DNA of 64,000 nt from Flavobacteriales bacterium. GTDB taxonomy: Bacteria > Bacteroidota > Bacteroidia > Flavobacteriales_F > PHOS-HE28. Location: assembly GCA_016703105.1 (NCBI GenBank), contig JADJCS010000014.1:62001-126000 (forward strand). The letters are read 5' to 3'. The stretch's first letter is position 1, and each line of letters begins with the position of its first letter. The position numbers and the translations under genes were made by a program. The notes below the pieces were generated by a model, which saw only the letters and a program-made list of their open reading frames with translations, was not told where the DNA came from and ran no database searches. Below, in pieces: positions 58,993-64,000 of this stretch.

Positions 58993-59880
58993 ATGCAGAC
59001 ACCTGACTCTCCGTTTTCCACTACCGCCCGGTGCGCTGCTTGGCTGCTGGCTTGGTGGTTGTGTACCACCCTTGCGGGTGCACAGGTGCTACCGGCGTAC
59101 GCAGTTTTCGATGGCCAGGGGAAGAAGCTCTCGCACGAACGGATGTTGCGTACTGTCGCCGCGGGTGACATTGTGCTTTTCGGCGAAGCGCACGACAATC
59201 CGATCGCGCACTGGCTGCAGTTGGTGGTGGCACGCGACCTGGCCGCGCGCGGCCCCCTGGTGATGGGTGCGGAGATGATCGAGGCGGACGACCAGGCCAC
59301 CCTGGACCATTACCTGCATGGGGAGATCGATCAAGCGGCCTTCGACACACTGGCGCGGCTATGGAAGAACCATGTGACCGACTACGCGCCGCTGGTGGAC
59401 CTGGCGAAGGAGAAAGGCCTGCCCTTTGTGGCCACCAACGTACCGCGCCGCTATGCCCGGGCGGTGAGCAAGGGCGGTTTCACGGCGCTCGATACGGTGC
59501 CCGTAGCGCAACGTGCATGGATGGCCCCCTTGCCCATCGCCTTCGATGCCACTCTACCGGGCTACGTGAGAATGTTGACACTGATGGAGGACCACGGCAC
59601 CCCGGAAATGGTGCAGGCCCAGGCGTTGAAGGATGCCACCATGGCGCACTTCATAGCGCGGCACACCGCGCAGGGCGTACGCTTCCTGCATTTCAACGGC
59701 AGCTTCCATTCCGATTTCCACGAGGGTATCGGGTGGTACTTGCAACGCGCCTTGCCGGCTCTGAAGCGAGTGACCATCACCACCGTCTCGCAAGAGCGGT
59801 TGGAACGGTTGGACCCGGCCTACCATGGGCAGGCGGACATCGTTATTTGCGTGGACGCCGCCATGACGCGGACGCACTGA
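58993..59880 (+). CDS. ChaN-like haem-binding lipoprotein family protein
   Basis: This 295-residue protein of the Cofac_haem_bdg (ChaN/DUF399) family begins with a signal peptide (TARCAAWLLAWWLCTTLAGA). The defining motif is VLFGEAHDNPIAHWLQ, followed by GAEMIEADDQATLDHYL, VATNVPRRYARAV and, near the end, FLHFNGSFHSDFHEGI. Relatives bind haem and act in iron acquisition; activity here is inferred. GACCTTG, one mismatch to the -7 box, ends 5 nt before the ATG at 58993. Confidence 0.88.
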   Translation: MQTPDSPFSTTARCAAWLLAWWLCTTLAGAQVLPAYAVFDGQGKKLSHERMLRTVAAGDIVLFGEAHDNPIAHWLQLVVARDLAARGPLVMGAEMIEADDQATLDHYLHGEIDQAAFDTLARLWKNHVTDYAPLVDLAKEKGLPFVATNVPRRYARAVSKGGFTALDTVPVAQRAWMAPLPIAFDATLPGYVRMLTLMEDHGTPEMVQAQALKDATMAHFIARHTAQGVRFLHFNGSFHSDFHEGIGWYLQRALPALKRVTITTVSQERLERLDPAYHGQADIVICVDAAMTRTH

Positions 59881-60046
59881 GCGGGCGGGGATCTCGTTAG
59901 TTCCATTCCCACAGCCACAGTCCCGAGACCCGGGGTGCATGCGTTCATTCGCAGGGTCAGCACTTGTTGGCCGGGGTCGTCCAGGCGCATTGACCTGGGC
60001 GAGCCGCACAACCGCGCGCGCGTGCTGTCGTCTTCACCTGCGGCCC

Positions 60047-60053
60047 TAACTTG
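60047..60053 (+). promoter_or_regulatory. -7 box (TAnnTTG) 5 nt before M43 protease
   Basis: TAACTTG, then TTCCC, then the ATG at 60059. Confidence 0.45.
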
Positions 60054-60058
60054 TTCCC

Positions 60059-63000
60059 ATGAACCTTCTGCTGCGCGCCCTTTTGGCCGCACTGCCCATT
60101 TGCCCAGTGGTGCTGGCCCAAGACGGAGCGGGCACGGGTGTATGCACTGCCACAAGCCTCAATGACGCGGCCCGGGATGCTAACCCCGCTTTCCGCCGCG
60201 CCCTGGCGATGCACGAGCGTGCGGTGCGCGAACGCGTGGAAGCTGGAGCGCGAGGCGGTGGTGGTGTGCTCACCATCCCCATCGTGGTGCATGTGGTGCA
60301 TGACGGTGGTGCGGAGAACCTGAGCGACGCGACGGTGATCGACGGCATCGCACAGATGAACGAGGCCTTCGCCAACAGCGGCAACTTCCATTCGCCGGAC
60401 GGCTACGATACGCGGATCCAGTTCTGCCTGGCGCAACGCGATCCGCAGGGCCTGGCAACCACGGGCATCGAGCACATCCAGTCCACGCTTACGGATCTGA
60501 CGGCGGAAATGCAGGACACGCAGCTTAAAGCGCTCTCGCATTGGGATCCCCTGAGCTACGTGAACCTCTATGTGGTGCGCGAGATCACTTCCCTTGTGGT
60601 GGGCGCGGCCGCCGCGGGCTATGCCTACCTGCCCGGCATGCATGGGCTGCCGGAGGACGGCATCGTGGTGGAGTTCGGCTTTCTGGGCAGTTCGACCGAC
60701 AACGCGAAAGTGACCGTGCATGAGCTGGGCCACTATCTCGGGCTCTACCACACTTTCGAAGGGGCGTGTACCAACTTCGATTGCCTGAGCGATGGCGACC
60801 GCGTGTGCGACACACCGCCCGATGATGCCACTGCTTCAGTGGCCTGTGTGGATGTGGTGAACTCCTGCACCAACGATGCGGACGACACGTCCACCAACAA
60901 CCCCTTCCGGCCCGTGGGCCTGGGTGGCCTGGGCGACCAGAACGACGAGTTCCGCAGCTACATGGATTACGGGAACAAGACCTGTCAGGTGCTCTTCACC
61001 CAAGGTCAGGGCGAGCGGATGGAGGCCGCGTTGCTTACCACGCGCGCCAGCTTGCTCGCTTCGCAGGCCTGCCTTTCGCCATGCGCCATTCCGTTCAATG
61101 CGGGGCTCCTGTTGCAGCCCGCTTCGCCGGTGCCGGTGGGTTCCACCGTGGATTTCGTGAACCTCTCTCCGGCGGCCACTTCCTACCTGTGGGAGTTGGA
61201 CGGCAGCTTCCTGGCCAGCACCATGAACGCATCGGCCACCTTCCCCGGTGAAGGTTTCCATACGGTGCATCTGGTGGTGGAGGACAGCATCAACAACTGC
61301 ATCGATGACACCACGGCCACCTTCGAGGTGGATTGCCCGGGCGAAGCCACCTTCACGGTAAGCGAGGTGAACGTTCTTCCCGGCGATACGGTCGTGGTGA
61401 CGAACACCAGCAGCGGCGGCGGCAACTACCAATGGTACTTCGACGGCGCTCCTTACAGCACGGCCACGGACCTGTTGCTGCCCATCCCAGGGCCGGGGGC
61501 GTTCACGCTCTACCTCACCAGCACCACGGTGCTCTGCACCAACACGTCTACCACGGTGACCATTACCACCGGCTCGTGCGCGAACAGGTCTTCGGAGATG
61601 CACTGGTACTTCGGCGATTCGGCGTCCATCGACTTCAACTCGGGCAGCCCCGTCGTAGGCTCGGGGAGCGCGATGTTCTGTCGGGAGGGGAACGCTTGCA
61701 TCAGCGATGCCTCCGGCGACCTATTGTTCTACACCAACGGGTTGACGATCTGGGACCGCACGCACCAAGTGATGGCCAACGGTAGCGGACTGCTCGGCGG
61801 CACCCTGTTGTCGAGTATCAACCAGGCGCTCATCCTGCCCTGGCCCGGTAGCAGCACCCTGTTTTGCGTGATCACCATGGACGAGTTGGAGAACAACTAC
61901 GCGAATGGTGTGCGCTGGTCGCAGGTGGATATGACCTTGAACGGCGGCCTGGGCGCCGTAACGCTGAAGAACCAGTTCCTGCATGCGCAGGGCCAGGAAT
62001 CCATGGCGGCCACCTACCACGCGAACGGCACGGACATCTGGGTGCTCTTCTCCCGCCCTTCACCGGCCCGCATAGAACTGTACCTCCTCACCGCGAACGG
62101 TTTCCAGGCTCCCATCACTACGCTGCCACCCAACAGCGACAACATTATGCGTCCGATATTCAGCCACAGTGGCAAGCGGCTGGCGATCACGTGGCGCACG
62201 CCCTTCCCCTTCATCAATTCCTGGCACCTTTTTGACTTCGATCCCGCCACGGGTGCGTTAAGCAACCAGCTCGACTTCCCATTGCAGGGGTTCAACTTCG
62301 CGCAGGCGTGCGAATTCTCCCCGAACGACCAGGTGCTCTACATGGCCGACTTCGATGGGTTGCACCAATACGACCTGACGCAAACCACCGCTTCGGCCAT
62401 CCAGAACTCGCAGTACACGCTTAACCCGAACATCTCCCCATTGCACATTCGGCTTGCCCCAGATGGCAAGATCTATGATGAGGCGTTGTTCTCCGCGAAC
62501 ATGGCCTCGATCGCGGCACCCAACAACCTGGGTGCCGCTTGCGCCTACACTACCATGAGCGTGGACCTTTCACCGGGCCGGGGCCAGATAGGTTTGCCGC
62601 TCTTCGTGCGCGGCACCCCGTTCGCCGCCGAGCTGGCGTTGGACGCGCCCGATACCGCATGCGCGAGCGGCACGGCACAGATCGCCGTGCAGTTCGTGGA
62701 TACCGCGTGCGCTTACACCTGGTACGTGAACGATAGCCTGGTGCAAGCCACCTTGGGCGATACCTTATTGGTGCTTCCGTATCCGGGCGTGGACAGCGCG
62801 GCGGTGCGTGTGGTGAAGGCATGTCCCTGCGGCTACACTACAGGCACTCGCGTGGTACACTTCGTTCCGGCACCAGCGTTCTCGCTCGGTCCGGACACCG
62901 TGGTGTGCGCGGGCCAGGGTCTGGTACTCGATGCCGGTCCCGCGTCGGCCTATTCCTGGTACGATGGAAGCACGCAGCAGACCGCGATCGTTACCGCGCC

Positions 63001-64000
63001 AGGTGTGGTATGGGTGGAGATCACCACCGCGCAAGGATGCGTGTTGCGTGATACGCTCGAGGTGGGCCAGATCCCCTTGATACCACCAGTTGATCTTGGC
63101 CCGAACGACACGATCTGCGCTGGCGCGGTGGCAGTGCTTGATGCGGGTCCCGGGTACCTTGCATACCAATGGCATGACCTCAGCATGGACCAGACCTTCA
63201 CGGCCTGGCAGACCGGCACCTATTGGGTATCGGTCCTATCCGCCTGCGGGACCTCTACGGATACGATCGCGGTGATCGCCATGCAGGAAGACCTGATCGA
63301 ACTCGGTCCTGATCCGGTGCTCTGTTCCACTGACCCGATCACCTTGACCGCCAGCGGCTTGATCGCCACCGCTTTGTGGAACGATGGCAGCGCGGACACC
63401 ACCTTGATGGCCACTCCTCCCGGCGTGTACTGGGTGGAGGTGACGGATGATCGTGGCTGCGCTGAGCGCGATTCCATTACGCTCACTATGGACACGCTGC
63501 CACCGATGCTGATCTGTCCACCGGATACCACGGTGTTCGTATCCGAAGGAGGTGCCCCGCTCCAACTTGTCCTGCCGGTCGCGGTAGCCACGGACGATTG
63601 CGCCTACACGTTGTTGAACGACTTCACGAACACCGGTGATGCGAGCGGTCTCTATCCGGCGGGTACCACCACCGTCACTTGGACGGCCACGGATGAACTC
63701 GGCAATACGACGACATGCGATATGACCGTGTTGATCGACCCCTCATATGCCGTTGGTGAGGTCGCGTGCGCCACGCACGATCTCTCCGTAGCACCGAACC
63801 CGAACGACGGAAGCTTCACGTTGCGCATCACCTGCGCCACGCCGGGCGGCTTGGTCTGCATGGTGGATGCGTTGGGCCGACAGGTCTCCGCGTGGGAACC
63901 AGTGTACTTGAGGACACACGCCATGGCGTTCCCCGGGCTCGCACCCGGTCACTTCACGCTGCGCATGGTGTTCGCGGACCGCATGCACCATGTGCCGGTA
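60059..64000 (+). CDS. M43 metalloprotease with HYR and T9SS type A domains, runs off the window
   Basis: The reading frame from ATG 60059 is open to the window end (at least 1314 residues). Signal peptide (MNLLLRALLAALPICPVVLA); zinc protease domain of pappalysin type with HELGHYLGLYH (residues 221-231) and the Met-turn SYMDYG (Met302); PKD/Ig-like segments (YLWELDGSFLAST); a beta-propeller-like middle from about residue 510; three CSNT-type Ig repeats (LGPDTVVCAGQGLVLDAGP and similar); a HYR domain (ICPPDTTVFVSEGG); then the type A tail (LSVAPNPNDGSFTLRI), which must end just beyond 64000. Likely a secreted or surface protease. Confidence 0.9.
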   Translation, partial: MNLLLRALLAALPICPVVLAQDGAGTGVCTATSLNDAARDANPAFRRALAMHERAVRERVEAGARGGGGVLTIPIVVHVVHDGGAENLSDATVIDGIAQMNEAFANSGNFHSPDGYDTRIQFCLAQRDPQGLATTGIEHIQSTLTDLTAEMQDTQLKALSHWDPLSYVNLYVVREITSLVVGAAAAGYAYLPGMHGLPEDGIVVEFGFLGSSTDNAKVTVHELGHYLGLYHTFEGACTNFDCLSDGDRVCDTPPDDATASVACVDVVNSCTNDADDTSTNNPFRPVGLGGLGDQNDEFRSYMDYGNKTCQVLFTQGQGERMEAALLTTRASLLASQACLSPCAIPFNAGLLLQPASPVPVGSTVDFVNLSPAATSYLWELDGSFLASTMNASATFPGEGFHTVHLVVEDSINNCIDDTTATFEVDCPGEATFTVSEVNVLPGDTVVVTNTSSGGGNYQWYFDGAPYSTATDLLLPIPGPGAFTLYLTSTTVLCTNTSTTVTITTGSCANRSSEMHWYFGDSASIDFNSGSPVVGSGSAMFCREGNACISDASGDLLFYTNGLTIWDRTHQVMANGSGLLGGTLLSSINQALILPWPGSSTLFCVITMDELENNYANGVRWSQVDMTLNGGLGAVTLKNQFLHAQGQESMAATYHANGTDIWVLFSRPSPARIELYLLTANGFQAPITTLPPNSDNIMRPIFSHSGKRLAITWRTPFPFINSWHLFDFDPATGALSNQLDFPLQGFNFAQACEFSPNDQVLYMADFDGLHQYDLTQTTASAIQNSQYTLNPNISPLHIRLAPDGKIYDEALFSANMASIAAPNNLGAACAYTTMSVDLSPGRGQIGLPLFVRGTPFAAELALDAPDTACASGTAQIAVQFVDTACAYTWYVNDSLVQATLGDTLLVLPYPGVDSAAVRVVKACPCGYTTGTRVVHFVPAPAFSLGPDTVVCAGQGLVLDAGPASAYSWYDGSTQQTAIVTAPGVVWVEITTAQGCVLRDTLEVGQIPLIPPVDLGPNDTICAGAVAVLDAGPGYLAYQWHDLSMDQTFTAWQTGTYWVSVLSACGTSTDTIAVIAMQEDLIELGPDPVLCSTDPITLTASGLIATALWNDGSADTTLMATPPGVYWVEVTDDRGCAERDSITLTMDTLPPMLICPPDTTVFVSEGGAPLQLVLPVAVATDDCAYTLLNDFTNTGDASGLYPAGTTTVTWTATDELGNTTTCDMTVLIDPSYAVGEVACATHDLSVAPNPNDGSFTLRITCATPGGLVCMVDALGRQVSAWEPVYLRTHAMAFPGLAPGHFTLRMVFADRMHHVPV

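Overview
The window is about 60% GC and reads as one chromosome segment of a high-GC Bacteroidota, most likely an uncultured Flavobacteriales-type bacterium. The evidence is: several secreted proteins with type IX secretion (T9SS) C-terminal signals of types A and B; a PorW/SprE-like T9SS lipoprotein; a split F1Fo ATP synthase operon without beta and epsilon; an M23 peptidase/GH3 pair; a FucP-type sugar transporter; and promoter -7 boxes of the Bacteroidota type (TAnnTTTG or TAnnTTG), often only 4-7 nt from the start codon.

Layout. 1-510: end of a frameshifted secreted LamG-like gene. 789-11264 (minus): a long co-directional cluster, GT-C membrane protein > porW > bactofilin > two small ATP-synthase-associated membrane proteins > atpB-E-F-H-A-G. 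11327-13787 (plus): M23 peptidase and GH3-family enzyme. 13820-20606 (minus): small membrane protein and a ~2050-residue PKD/Ig-repeat adhesin with a type B sorting domain. 20805-24438 (plus): Sua5, Dxr (frameshifted) and RseP. 24440-28837: a mobile and repeat-rich island with REP-like hairpin elements, a GIY-YIG nuclease gene, an IS110-family element, a response regulator, an FAD oxidoreductase and a REP-associated (RAYT) transposase flanked by 28-bp inverted repeats. 28882-31820: two tandem delta-60-repeat secreted paralogues. 31838-32304 (minus): HicBA toxin-antitoxin. 32431-47834 (plus): alpha-2-macroglobulin lipoprotein, several secreted proteins, lipoproteins and methylmalonyl-CoA epimerase. 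47837-52014 (minus): two paralogous GT-C-like membrane proteins around a HAD phosphatase. 52074-54604 (plus): tRNA(CAU), galE and a sugar transporter. 54665-58824 (minus): PAP2-like protein, sigma-54, a small T9SS cargo protein and a four-helix-bundle membrane protein. 58993-64000 (plus): ChaN-like protein and a large M43 metalloprotease that runs off the window.

The most notable result is the IS110-family element (about 25200-26448). Its boundaries can be deduced because removing it restores the conserved end of a REP-like element. Its non-coding left end holds what looks like a readable bridge RNA: an 11-bp stem encloses an internal loop with a 9-nt segment identical to the left target plus a GA core, and a separate 7-nt segment is complementary to the element's own left end plus the same core. 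The element therefore appears programmed for the host's dispersed hairpin repeats, and the same repeat arm lies next to the RAYT gene. This is a three-part association of repeat, RAYT and IS110.

Caveats: at least three genes carry single-base frameshifts in homopolymers, including the normally essential dxr, so residual assembly indels are likely. All family assignments come from reading motifs, not from database searches.
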